Source of the DNA: Cyanophora paradoxa
Lineage: Eukaryota > Glaucocystophyceae > Cyanophorales > Cyanophoraceae
Assembly: GCA_004431415.1 (NCBI GenBank)
Contig: QPMI01000432.1
Location: forward strand, 394,134-458,133
Direction: 5' to 3'
DNA length: 64,000 nt
The notes below the pieces were generated by a model that was not told the origin of the DNA, made no database searches, and saw only the letters and a program-made list of their open reading frames with translations. The translations under genes were made by a program, and so were the position numbers. Of this stretch, positions 11,281 to 22,304 are shown piece by piece (the stretch's first letter is position 1; the number at the start of each line of letters is the position of its first letter).

Positions 11281-14200
11281 CTACGAGGAGACCTCGACGG
11301 GGGCCGGGGCCGGGCTCGGGGAGGTGGCCGGGGCGGCGGCGCGGCTCGCGCTGCTGGCGCGGCTGCTGCTCCCCGCGCCGCCGCCGGCGCCCGAGGCGGA
11401 GGCGGCGCTGGAGTCGGCGCGGGGTCCGGGGGCGGCCGAGCCGTCCTCGCCCAGCTCCGCCCGGAGCGCGGAGGCCCCCGCGTCGTTGCCGACGGCCTCG
11501 TAGGCCTCGAGGAGGGCGCGGAGGATGGGCTCGCCGCCGGGCCCGCCGCACTGGCGCGCCGCCTCGGCCGCCTCCTCGGCGTGCTTGATGAAGGCCGCCG
11601 AGTCGCCGGCCTCGAGGTGCGTCTCCGCGAGGGCGAGGAGGCAGCGGGCGACGGGGAGCGAGGCGGGGCCGCGCAGGGCGCGGAGCGCGGCCAGCTGCTG
11701 GCGGTAGGAGCGGAGGGCCTCCGCGTGGCGCCCGAGCTGGCGCTGGAGCTCGGCGACGGCGCCGAGGGACGAGGCCGTCTCCTCGTGCTGCTCGCCTAGG
11801 CTCCGCTGGCGGGCGCGCAGGGCCATGAGGTGCGTGGTGAGGGAGCGCGCCGGGTCGCCCCGCCCGCGGTGCAGCGCCGCGACGAGGAAGTTGGCCGAGG
11901 CGACGCGGGGGTGGTCCTTGGATAGCGCCCCCTTGCAGATGCGCTGCGCCCGCTTGGCGAGCTTCATCGCCCGGTCCAAGTCCTGCAGGTCGGCGGCCAC
12001 GACGCCGGCCATGTCGTGCAGGCACTGCGCGACCCGCAGGCTCTCCTTCCCGCAGGCCGCCTCCAGCACGTGCGCGCGCTCCTGGAGCGCGGAGAGGACG
12101 CCGGCCGTGTCGCCGCGGGCGTGGCACGCCCGCGCCAGCGCCGTGAGAAGGTCGCCGACGGCGAGGTGGCGGGCGCCGTGGGAGCGCTTGACGAGGGCGA
12201 GGGCCTTGTGAGCGGCCGCGAGGGCCGCCTCCGAGTCGCCCGCCGCGAGGTGCGCGGCGACCGTCTTCTCGTGGAGCCAGGGGCCCTCGGCGCCGCCCTC
12301 CTCGCCCAGGCCCAGCGCCTTCAGCCGCGCCGCGATCGCCGCGAGCGCCCCCGCCGCGTCGCCGCGCGCGAGGAGCAGCGAGACGGTCGCCTGCGCGGTG
12401 CGGGCGACCGTCGGGTGCCCGACGCCGAGGCGGCCGAGCTGCTCGGCGGCGGCGGCCTCGAGGACGGCGGACGCCTTGTCGAACTCGCCGCGCTCCGTGT
12501 GGGCGACGGCCTGCCAGTGGGCGACCTCGTCGGCCATGGAGGCGGCGGCGAGGCCGGCGCCCTCGGCCACGCCGGCCCGCAGCGCGTCCCGCGCCTTCTC
12601 CAGCACCGCCAGCGCCCGGTCGTGCTCCCGCTGGGCCACGTGACTACAGAATGAAGTCAGCTAAGAGGAAGGATAAGGTGGAAGAAGGAGCTAGGCACCA
12701 TGCGGCGGTGGTGGCCATCGTCTGCGCGACGTCGCTGTGGAGGCTCCCCAGGACCTTGCGCTTCAAGGTCACCGCCAGGAAGAGCAGCGAGAGGGCGCCC
12801 TTCTGCATCTGCCCGCCGGCCGCCGCCAGGAGCGCGCCGGCCTGGGCGAGGGCGTCACCGGCCTGCGCCGCCTCCACCTCGCCGGCGTGCACCGCGCCGC
12901 CCAGGGCCGCCTCGAGCAGCTCGGGCACGTCGCAGCCGTGCGCGGCGGCCGCCGAGAGGTACGCGACGGCCGCCCAGCGGTGCCGCGGGGCGTGCAGCGC
13001 CGACAGCGCCGCCGGCTCGGCCAGCAGCCGCACGACGCGCTCGTGCATGCCGGCCCTGTGCGCGTGGTAGGCGCCCTCGGTGGCGCGCCGCTCCGAGGGC
13101 GGCTGGGCGAGGAAGTGGGCGGCGAGCTCCTCGTGGGCCTTGCGGAGGCCGAGGGAGCCCTCCTCGAGGCCGCACTCGGCGCGGGCCGCCTCGGCGAGCT
13201 GCCGGTCGGCGAGGCAGAGGCAGCCGGCGCGCTGGGCGAGCGCCGGGCCCAGGGCGAGGCGCAGGGCGGCCCAGCGCGAGGGGGCGGCGGAGAGGGCGAG
13301 GAGGGCCTGCAGGTCGCCCTCCGTGAGGCCCTCCCGCGTGACGAGGAGGTACCCCAGCAGCCGCTGCACCACTGGGGGGGGGGTTAGGGATGGGGGGGCG
13401 GAGCGAGGGCGGGGTACGGACGCACGCGCTGGGGTGAACTCGGCGCGCCAGCGGGCGATGGCGAGGGCGTAGAGGCGCGGGGCGCCGCCCTTGAGGGCCT
13501 CGGCGCCCATCGACGCGCCGGCGTCGCGGGCCGGCGAGCGCATCGCCTCGGCGAGGAGGCGCGCGCAGAGCGGGGTCATCTCGGGGGCGGCTGCGACGGC
13601 GGCGTCGAGGGCCGCGCGGTCGGCGCGGGCGGCGAGGGGCCCCATGTGGGCGAGGGCGACGCGGGCCGTCTCGGCCGGCTCGAGGGGCGCGATCTCGAGG
13701 CGGCGCCAGCCGAGCTCGCCGGCGCGCTCGACGAGGGCCGCCGAGGCGGGGCCCGCGCTGGACGAGGCGGTGAAGACGACGCGGACGTTGCGGGGGGCCT
13801 TGGGCGGCATCCAGGAGAGCCCGCCGGCGACGCCCGTGCCGTCCTGCACCTCGTCCAGGCCATCGATGGCGAGGATGAGGCGCGGGGCGCCGGCCGCCGC
13901 GAGGAGCGCCGCGGCGCGCTGGAGGAACCCGGCGAAGCCGACCACGACGTCTTCGTCCGAGGGGACGGGCTCGGGCTCGGCGGGGAGCGACGGGGAGCCG
14001 ACGGCCGCGGCGATCTCGGCGGCGGCGCGGCGGAGGATGGCGGAGAGCGAGGCGTCCTCGGAGCCGCCGCCCCCGGCGTAGTGGACGTGGAGGACCTCGC
14101 CCGCGGCGCCCGGCGACTGCCGCCGCCGCGCCGCCCACGCCGCCAGCAGCGCTGCCGCACCGAACCGCGTAAGCCAAGCCGAGGATTCGAATTCAAATTT

Positions 14201-15909
14201 GAATTCAAACTCGAACCGCTCTTGCCGGAGCCGGGCTCGCCGGTGACGAGGAGCGGGGTGGAGCTCTTGGAGTCGGCGTAGGCGTCGAGGGAGCGGAGGA
14301 CGGCGTCGCCGCCCACGAGGATCTTCCGCCGCGCCTTCGCGAAGGCCTCGTGGCGCAGCCGCTCGACCTCGAGCCAGGTGCGGGGCGCCGCCGCGGGGGG
14401 GTAGTCGCGCTCCAGAGCCGCCTCGAGGTCTCGGAGGACGGCCCCGCCGAGCTCGCCGATGCTCCCGAACTCGCGGCAGGCGGCCCCGGACTCGCCCACC
14501 TCCCGCTTCAGCGCCGCCAGCTGCCGCGCCGCGCTCGCACCCTGCAGCCCCGAGGCCGCCGGCGGCGTCGCCCCGCGCCCGCCGCCGCCGCCGCCCGAGC
14601 GCCGCAAGTAAAAGAACGAGCGCTTGAGGCCCGGGCGCGCCTGCGCCGCCCGCCGCCTTAGAAAAGGAAGCGAAAGGAGCGCAAAGGAGCGCTCGCCTTG
14701 GGCATGAGGGCGGCGAAGCGGGCCTCGATGTCCGTCACTGCGCGGTCCGCGAACTTGGCGATGGCGGGGAAGCGAGCCGCCGCCTCCTCGCGGGACGCGG
14801 CCCCGAAGACCTCCGCCTCCTCCGTCTCGACCGCCGCCGCCGCCGCCTCCATCGCCACCGCCGCCGCGCCCGAGCCGCGGAGCGGCGGGAGCGCCACGCG
14901 CGCGTTGCCGCCGAGGCCACCGCCCGACGACGTGCGGCGCAGCGGCGCGGAGGACGCGGAGGAGGAGGAAGGGCCGGCGGAGGGCGCATCGGGCCCGTCG
15001 GGCCCCTCCTCCTCGTCGTCGGGGCGCGGGAGCGAGCCGTCGCCGAGGAGGCAGACGAAGTACTGCGCGCGCTCGACCTCGGAGAGCGCCGCCTCCAGCA
15101 GCGCCCCGCTCTCCAGCTCCTGCTCGCTCACGCCCAGGCGCAGGTCGCACGGCCTGCTCGCGAGGGGCGCGCCGGCCCGTCAGCCGCAGAGGCGGGCGTG
15201 GGAAGGAAGAGGAGAGGGAGCGCACGCGAAGTAGAGGCCGCGGGCGGCGGCGAGGCGCTGGAGCTTCGGGTAGAGGAAGCGGCGCAGCTCCACGCGCTCC
15301 CGCTGGAACTCGGCGTGGCTGCTCGAGAAGTAGACCCGCAGCGTGCGGTCCAGCGGGAACGCCGCCCGCGGCTCCTTCGCCTCCGCCCCTGGCACCGGGC
15401 TGCTCCGCGCGGGGCTCGTGTGCGGCGAAGAGTTCGCGGAGCCGGCGCGTGACGACGGCCGCGATCCGCTCTTGGCCGGCGCGCTCCCGTCCAGGCCCGT
15501 CGCGGGGGCCGTCGGCGGAGTCTGCGCACCGTCAGGAAAGCGCTTCCTTGCTCGCCAAAAGCAAGCCAACGGACCTGGCCGCGGTCCCGGATGGCCAGGT
15601 TGCTCGCGTCGCCAGGGCCCTCGAGGACGATCAGCCTCCCTTCGGCGGGCTTGGAGCGCGACGTGACAACGGCGCTGGGCGGCCGCGGCGGCCGCTGAGA
15701 TGACGAGGCCGACGGTGCCTCCTCAAGCTTCTTTTCCTTGAAGCCCGAGACCGCCGCCTTGCCGCCTGTCCGCCCAAATTAGCTTCGGCCGCTTGGTGCG
15801 GGCCGCGCAGCTCGGCGGCGCGCGCCGCCTGGGCTCTTAAAGCGGCAGGGATAGCACCATTAGGATCTTCCACGTGCACACGCGCGCCCACAGCGCAAGC
15901 CGCGCCCAT
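11281..15909 (-). CDS. STAND NTPase: DUF4062, NACHT and tetratricopeptide repeats
   Basis: Multidomain signalling ATPase. The start is ATG 15909 (MGAACAVGARVHVEDP). After a Ser/Pro-rich linker comes TLRVYFSSSHAEFQRERVE (about 15360-15290), the DUF4062/TIR-like opening (VFISSTF..M..ER in relatives). A NACHT-type core follows: LLVTGEPGSGKS P-loop (about 14250-14215), and the Walker B LILAIDGLDEVQDG (about 13895-13850), followed by winged-helix-like repeats. The last exon (12639-11281) is a run of Ala-rich TPRs of kinesin-light-chain type. The order DUF4062-NACHT-TPR is that of nephrocystin-3-like and other STAND proteins, where a sensor at the repeats controls NTP-driven oligomerisation. It could be ciliary (NPHP3-like) or an immune sensor. 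The intron that splits the protein after GSGKS contains an AATTCAAATTTGAATTCAAA palindrome. About 1,300 aa. It shares a short 5' region with the SDR gene. Confidence 0.85.
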
Positions 15910-16171
15910 CTTGCGAGATGCGCCAGAAAGGGTGCGGTTGCAAGGACTAGTTGAGAGGGTCGGAGACTCGCAGCAACCGGCTGGAGTTGTCAGTCGATGC
16001 TAGCGCTCCCTACCGAGCACACTCGCGGCTGTCGGCCGTGAACCCAACCGACGCACACAACGTTAATTTAGATGCGGCAAGTCTTCTTCTCGTACCCCGG
16101 CCGAGCGAGTCCCCCCAAAACTTGCTCGAGCTCGTGCTAGGAACGTGCCTCCGCTACGCAAGCGCAGCGCG
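15910..16171. promoter_or_regulatory. Shared 5' region between STAND and SDR genes
   Basis: 262 bases lie between the opposite start codons. A promoter role is inferred from the head-to-head arrangement. Confidence 0.4.
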
Positions 16172-18028
16172 ATGCTCTCGGTGTCGATGCGCCCCGCCGA
16201 TGTGGCGTGGTCCTTGCTCAACGTCGCGGCCAGCTTCGTGTTTTTCCTTCCCGGCCTTCTGATCGACGTCCTCCTCGATCTGCTCTACAGGCGGCGCATC
16301 GATCCCACGGGGAAGGCGGTGCTCATTACCGGCGCCTCGCGAGGTGCCAGAGCCGCGCCAGGTCGGCGCGTACGCAGGTCCCGACCTTCAGCGCGCGCAG
16401 GAATCGGGGAACGAATGGCGCTCGATCTGGCTCAGCTCGGATTTCACGGCGTGCCTGCGCGGGCCCGCTGCTGCGCCTGCGCATGCCTGCGTTGACGAGT
16501 CAAATTGCGCTCACCTCCGGATCTATGAGCCATAACTTGCTACAGCATTCCAACCAGCAAATGCATCTGGATAATCTGGAATTCTACGCAGTGATCGGCA
16601 CGGCGGAGAGCTTGGAGGACGGCGATGAGATACGGCGGCTCTCTGAGCGCCTCCAATCATCCATGTCCGGCCAAGTGGGTGAGCCTGCCTCCTTTCTCCG
16701 GCTCACGCTCCTAATCGGCGTCGCTCGCAGACGTCATAGTGATGGACACGCGGTCGGACCAGAGCGTGCAGGACGCGAAGAGAATCGTGGAGGACATCGT
16801 GGGCGACAACGGGCTGTACGCCGTGTGCGCCGCCGCCCCGCCCGCTCCGACGCCCGTCGCCCTCAGCCTGCTGACGCGTGCGACGTGCGCGCAGGGTCAA
16901 CAACGCAGCTGTGCAGGTCCGCGGCCCTCGGAGCGTATCCGCGTGCGCGTTACGCCTCGCGCCTGCAACGTCGGCTCCGCAGCGCTGGGGCGCCGCCGAA
17001 GGGGACGACATCGCCGCCTGCCGGGACCTCTTCGAGGTGCACCGCGAGCCGCGGGCCTCGGAGCCGCGCGCGCGACCGGCAACATCGCCGCCGCGCGCGC
17101 AGACGAACTTTTGGGGATACGTGCGCGTGACGCGGGCGTTCCTGCCGCTGCTGCGGAAGAACCGGGCGGCGGCGCGGCACGTCGTCTTCATGAGCTCCGT
17201 CGAGGCGTTCCTCCACCAGCCGGGGTGACCGCGCGCGCGCTCCGCAGACGAAGAAGAACGTTCCCCGGCGCTCGCCCTCTCGTTTCCCCGACTCCGCTCT
17301 CTCGCGCGCGCGGGCGCGCAGCTGGGGCTTCTACTCGGCGAGCAAGGCGGCGGTGGAGGCGTGGGCGGACGCCCTCCGCCGCGAGGTCTCCCGCCTCGGC
17401 ATCCGCGTCCGCCCTCCTCGCCTCGGCCCGCCCCGCATTCCCGGCCCGAGGCCCGCCCCCGCGCAGGTCAGCCTCGTCAGGCCCGGCTTCACCGCCACCC
17501 GCATGGCCCGCCTGCCCGCCCGCCTGCCGCCCCGCGCGGATCAAATTAAATTCGATCCCGCAATTAGATCTGGGGCCAGCTGGCTGCGCTGGACACGGTG
17601 CAGAAGGAGGTCGCCTCGGGCAAGCCGACCGCCCCCGTCGCCGGTGACACCGCCAAGTACAAGGGTCCGCCCCGATTCGATCCGCTCCGATCCAATCCGA
17701 TTCGATTTGATCGGGTTGAAGGGCTGGAGCCCTCGGTGGTGATGGCCTACTCCGACCTGGAACGTGACCTCATCCGCAACTTCCAGGGGCCCGGTGCGCG
17801 TACCCCCCGCCGCGCCCCCGTCCCGAACCCCTCCTGAAGGCTGGCTTACTCGCAGGGGCGCGCTTCCTGCGGGCGGACCCGCGGGTTCCCGTGGCGGCGG
17901 TTGTGGACGCGCTGCTCCACACGCGGCCGCGCCCGCGCTACGAGACGGGCCTCGACGCCCGCATCATGGCCGCCGCCTCCCGCGCCCCGGACGCCCTCCA
18001 GGACACTTACTTCCGCGCCCTCATCTGA
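16172..18028 (+). CDS. Membrane-anchored short-chain dehydrogenase, SDR9C/BDH1-like
   Basis: NAD(P)-dependent oxidoreductase of the family with retinol, 17-beta-hydroxysteroid and beta-hydroxybutyrate dehydrogenases. The N-terminus has one hydrophobic span ([20 protein letters not shown], about residues 14-33), then [21 protein letters not shown], the Rossmann TGxxxGIG loop split by an intron. A GC-donor intron (GC at 16449-16450) joins GFH to [14 protein letters not shown]. Then [11 protein letters not shown], the NNAAV motif, [15 protein letters not shown] and VVFMSSVEA with the catalytic Ser. The catalytic [11 protein letters not shown] gives Tyr and Lys. [13 protein letters not shown] follows. 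The last exon ends [18 protein letters not shown]...YFRALI, the typical C-terminus of SDR9C proteins. The substrate cannot be told from sequence. Start ATG 16172 chosen because it precedes the hydrophobic span. Tail-to-tail with the DUF2997 gene, 152 bases apart. Confidence 0.85.
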
Positions 18029-18180
18029 GCCGCCGGCGCCCCAGCCCGCTCACCTGAGCACGCCCCGCCTCCTTCCCGGGCCCCGGCCCGGCGGGCCCCG
18101 CGTCACACTTCACTCAGGCTTGGTAAATGTGCTGTACAGAGAAAGGACAAAGAGAGGGCCGCTGCGGCCTGGCTTCGGCG

Positions 18181-19003
18181 CTACCAGTCGCCGGTGATCT
18201 TCGTGTCGACATTCGCGTAGTTTGGGTTCAGCGACTGCTCCTGCGGCGGAAAAGTCAGCTCAAACGGGCAGCTCCGGGGTTGGGGCGGGGGTCGGGGCCG
18301 GGGCGTGGGAGTGGGCGAGCCTGGTAGTACTCGGAGGTGGTTTCGGTGTGGACGACGTTGCCCAGCTTCTCCTCGATCTCCCTCGTGACCTCCGCGCACG
18401 AGCGGCCCACGATCCCCGTCACCTGCGAATGGGACTCGCCGAGTCGGCCGCGGAAGTCGATAGGGGCGCGCCGGCCGCGCCGCGCCGGCGGCGCGGCGAC
18501 GTCCCCGTCGCACCTTCTCCTCGACGCGGCCATCCGGGTGGATGATGAACCTGCGCCCGCTTCAGACCGGGCCGCGCGGCGACGCCCGCCGCGACGCCGG
18601 CGCACTCGAGGGTCTCGATCTTGTTCACGCTGCCGTTGTCGCCGCTGCTGGAGCTGCTCCAGCTGCTCTCGCTCGACGAAGAGCTACTGGAGTTGCTCCA
18701 TTCGCTGCGCCCGGTGCCCTGCAGCTAAGCCGCTGCGGCCACGTGCAACATGCATTGCTGGCGGCGGCGCCAACGGGCGCACCTGCTGCCGAAGACGGTG
18801 AAAGGCACACCTGCCTCAAAGCGGACGCAAGGGCCTGCCGCGGCGCCGTCAACGCGGACCGGGGGATGGCCAATCATGTACGCACGGGTCTGGCGCGTTG
18901 ACCGGTTGAGATTGCCGCCGACGTTCACTCGACGCGCAACGATGAGCGGCGACGCCTGGGTGCGCCCAGGGAGGCTGCAGGGGGCGAGGAACGCGGCCGA
19001 CAT
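18181..19003 (-). CDS. DUF2997 family protein, probably plastid-targeted
   Basis: Small protein of unknown function, best known from cyanobacteria. The diagnostic core is split over introns: FIIHPDGRVEEK, then VTGIVGRSCAEVTREIEEKL and GNVVHTETTSEYYQ, then EQSLNPNYANVDTKITGDW before TAG. This matches the DUF2997 pattern (a strand with PDG, then G..GxSC...T..lE..LG, then EYY). Upstream is a Ser-rich stretch (about 18720-18640). The first ATG (19003-19001) opens MSAAFLAPCSLPGRTQAS, with few acids and several Ser/Arg, which looks like a plastid transit peptide. The join between that exon and the Ser-rich exon is not settled: the best phase-0 donor is CGA|GTGAAC. Head-to-head with the next gene over 147 bases. 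Confidence 0.72.
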
Positions 19004-19150
19004 CGTTGCGGCTGTACCCGTCCCGTCCTGCAAAATAGCTTCCGTAGTTCCCGAAACCCACCCTAGCACGCAGCCTGCTACTCTTTTAGCACTCGCCCCG
19101 ACCCAGCCAGCGCGCACCGCCGATCCGCCAGCGCTCCAGGGATCGGCCCA
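19004..19150. promoter_or_regulatory. Short shared 5' region (147 bases)
   Basis: Lies between the start codons of the DUF2997 gene (minus) and the unknown basic protein (plus). Divergent promoter inferred from position only. Confidence 0.4.
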
Positions 19151-20289
19151 ATGGAAAGCCCGGAGCCGGCGCCGGGGGATCTAAGGAGAGCCAAGAGCGT
19201 GCAGGAGCTAGCACAAGACTTCTTGAACGAGCAGAAGAGACGCACCCGAAAGCACCGACACAAGCACCACAAGAGCAGGGGCCCCGGGCTCAAGGGCCTG
19301 GTCTCGCCCACGCCGGACTACAAGCGTGACGTGCGCGAGCGCGGCGCTCTGCTTGTGTGCGGGGCGGCCTCAGCTGACGTCCCGGCGCAGGTCGCGTACC
19401 AGGTTCGCGGATGCGCTGGCACGGGGCACTTAGCTGGGCGCCCGCGGGGCCCCGGCCCGCCCCCGCGCGGCTCTTTCTCGTCCCGTCATCATCGATATCG
19501 CGCAAGACAGCGCCTTTGACGCTCGGGGCGGCGGCAGATCTCGAGGTACAGGAGTGACGGGGGCGTGCCCTACCAATCGGCGGCGGCGCGCGGGTTCGGG
19601 GAGCTCGAGCGCTCCCTCAGCAGGACGCTGCCCGAGGTCGAGGTTCGGTACCGGCGCGAGGAGATGCAGAGTGCGGCTACGCCCCCCCGCCTCCCCCGCC
19701 TGGCCCTGCGATGCGATCCGCTAAGCGGCGGCCGGCCGGGGCAGACGTCATCATGTCGAAGGTGGGGAGCGGCCACTGGAACAAGGACGCCGACGTGGTC
19801 GCTGCGATTCAAGGGAAGTCGCCGACCCGCGAGGACATCCTCGCCAGCGTCGCCACCATGCGGCGCGCCGGCGCCGGCCCTCCCGCCTTGCATTGCAATT
19901 GCAAGCCCGCCTTACACCTCGTCCTCCAGGGCCGAGCGGCTGTCGAGGGCAACCAAATCGCTACCGAAGCTCCCCTACGTCCACATCGGCGACGGCGGGG
20001 GGATGACCATGGACTCGTGCGCCCCCGCCCGCGGCCCGCCCGCCCCGCCCCCGCCCACCTGAGCTGCCCCCGGCCCCGCAGGTTCCGGGGGTACATGCCG
20101 AAGGTGCCGAAGGTGTACAAGGACACGATCCGGGAGCTCTCGAAGGAGGTCGAGATCCCCCACGCGAACCAGTCACTCGTCGGGGAGGGCTTCGCCCGCA
20201 CAGCGTACGGTACGTCCCGCCCCATCAGGGGCCAGGGCGCAGCCCGTCCCGCAGCTGAAGCCCGCCCAGGTGGTGTGTACGTGCGCTGA
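19151..20289 (+). CDS. Unknown protein with basic N-terminus
   Basis: I do not recognise the family. Exon 1 (19151-19330) encodes MESPEPAPGDLRRAKSVQEL, a short helix and a strongly basic run (KRRTRKHRHKHHKSRG) that could be a nuclear signal. Later exons, all joinable in phase, give RYRSDGGVPYQSAAARGF with ELERSLSRTLPEVEVRYRRE, SKVGSGHWNKDADVVAAIQ with SPTREDILASVATMRR, KLPYVHIGDGGGMTMDS, and RGYMPKVPKVYKDTIREL...EVEIPHANQSLVGEGFA. The last intron restores frame as AYG|GVYVR before TGA 20287-20289. No membrane span or catalytic motif is visible. The exons look genuinely coding because five successive joins keep the frame open and the composition is non-repetitive. Confidence 0.65.
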
Positions 20290-21418
20290 ACCGGCTCCCC
20301 AGCCCACTGCACCCACCCATGCCCTGGACCTAATTAGACCTTGGAGCTGGCCCCTTGTCCAGCTTGGCCAGCACGTCGAATCCCACACTCGCATGTACAT
20401 AATCGTACATGAGACGCTCTTCTGATACAGCCTACGTTTTGCAGTCGACTGCACATCACTACGAGCCTAAGTGCACTTAGGAACTCTAAGCGCGCGGCTG
20501 CCATGCCCTGGGGACCCGCCATGCAAGTGGCGCCCCGCCTGTTGCCCGGCCCTGTGTCAGTAAGAGCTCGCCGCAAGCGTTAGCAGCGCGTAAGCGTTCG
20601 TCGCCGCCGCCGCCGACGCCGGTTGCAATTGAGTGCGCGCCACCGCCGTCGCCGCGCCGTCGGGCCCGGGGGATGGCATGCTGTTCAGGCCCAACTTCTG
20701 GGTCCTTCGCTCACGCTGCTCACCGCAGACTTGGGACCGACTCAGCGCGTTGTGCGCCGCCGCCGCCGCGCCGCCGGGGATGTTCTGGGTCCTTCGCTCG
20801 CGCTGCTTCTGCATCGTCTGCGTCGGCATAGCTAAGTCTTCTCCTGCGATACATGGCTGCAGGCAGGCTGCAGGCTGGAAGCTTCTGGGCGGGCTGGCCG
20901 CCCTGGCCTCAGATCCCGGCGGCCAGTCCTTCGCTCGCGCTGCTTCGGATCGGAACGGCTCGAGGGACTAGAGACTTCCCGAATTCGAGCCGCCGCCGGT
21001 TGTGCGCCGCCGCCACCGCGCCGACGAGCTTCTAGCAGCTGCTCCGGCCGCGCATACGCTCCTTCGTCCGTCGCTCGCGCTGCTCGCCGCAGATAGTTCG
21101 GCCGTGCTTTTGGCCATGCTCTGGCAGCTCTGCTGATTTTGCTTTTCTCGGCTTGGCTCGCGAGACTTCGATTCTAGACGACTCAGACGACTCTGAGACG
21201 AGCTCCGTGGGGGTAGGGCTCCCTTCGTTCGCGATGGGCAATTTGACGCACTGAAATCCGGGGTACGGCCACGATTGCGTTTGAGGCCTGCGGGGTTAAC
21301 GTCACGGTTCCTCTTACCTCCCCCGCGCGCGCCCAGCACGCGCATTCTTGCAGTTGTCTTCTGCCTCCTGCCTTCTGCAGTTCTGCTCGCCTCGCCTCCC
21401 GCCGACCCAAAGACAACA
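20290..21418. other. Intergenic stretch with a degenerate repeat
   Basis: No convincing gene. The part 20690-21090 holds several imperfect copies of a GTCCTTCGCTCGCGCTGCT motif. The small open frames in it (minus strand, EQRERRT repeated) are products of that repeat. The right end is the promoter side of the B12D-like gene. Confidence 0.5.
20697..21088. repeat. Degenerate dispersed repeat, GTCCTTCGCTCGCGCTGCT type
   Basis: Copies begin near 20701, 20790, 20925 and 21061, each followed by different sequence, some by CACCGCAGA or CGCCGCAGATAG. The spacing (about 89, 135, 136) is irregular, so this is not a simple tandem array. Confidence 0.6.
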
Positions 21419-22304
21419 ATGGCCGCCCTCTTCAAGGCTTTCGTCAAGGGTGCGCCGCGCCTCCGTCGCCGAATCCGCCCGCCTCCGCCGTCTCTTTCCG
21501 ATAAGATCAGCCCTATCCGCGCGGCCCGCGCGCAACTCCCGCCGGCCGTCAGCCGCGCCATCGCCGCCGCAGCGGCCGCCGGCGGCGTCGGCATCTAGAT
21601 CGCGCAAGCGCGGGCCGCCGGCCGTGCAAGTGGACTTTTCCGCGCGCACCTCGCAACCAAGCGCCGACCTCACTAGGCCTTACAGCTGCCGCCACTCCCG
21701 AACTGGCACACCACCTAGCGCACGCGCGCGAGCGACCGCCGATGGCGGACGCTGATCGCGAGTTTCTTGCGATGCGCAGACGTCGCTCACGCGCCGGAGC
21801 TCGTCCCCCTCATCATCCCCGTTGCCCTCGCCTCGGGCATCGGCACCTACGTCGCCCTCCGCAAGGTCACCGGCTCCGAGGCGAACGACATCTCGGTCCG
21901 CCCGCCCGCCCGCCGCTCTTTGCTTCACGAATCGCAACCGTCTAACGCGCGTGCGCCCGCAGTTCACCAAGGACATGCAGTTCGCCAACAACCAGTACGC
22001 CCACATCGCCCCCAGTGCGTCCTTCCCTCCCGCCCCTCGCGCGATCCCGACCTTGGTCGATTCGGCGGCGCTGACGGTCTTCTCCCCTTGCAGTGAAGGA
22101 GCTGCGCGGCTACTCGGGCCGCTGGTTCGGCATCATGTCCTCCATCCCCGAGGTGCGAACGAAGCGCGGCGGCCCGCGCCTTCGATTCGATCTGAGCTGA
22201 TCTGAGCTCACTCGCCCCGCGCCCCGCAGGAGTTCCAGGAGGAGAACATGGCCAAGCTCCGTGCCGAGGCCGCGGCCAAGCGCGCCGCCAAGGCGAACCT
22301 GTAA
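21419..22304 (+). CDS. B12D/NDUFA4-like respiratory chain subunit
   Basis: Small mitochondrial inner membrane protein related to plant B12D and the MLRQ/NDUFA4 subunit of complex I or IV. Exon 1 (21419-21449, MAALFKAFVK) is followed by a 330-base intron, then DVAHAPELVPLIIPVALASG and IGTYVALRKVTGSEANDIS, a single membrane span. Three more exons give FTKDMQFANNQYAHIAP, KELRGYSGRWFGIMSSIPE and EFQEENMAKLRAEAAAKRAA with TAA at 22302-22304. All five exons join in frame with GT-AG introns. About 105 aa, near the family's usual size. It follows the previous plus-strand gene in the same direction, the only such pair in the window. Confidence 0.75.
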
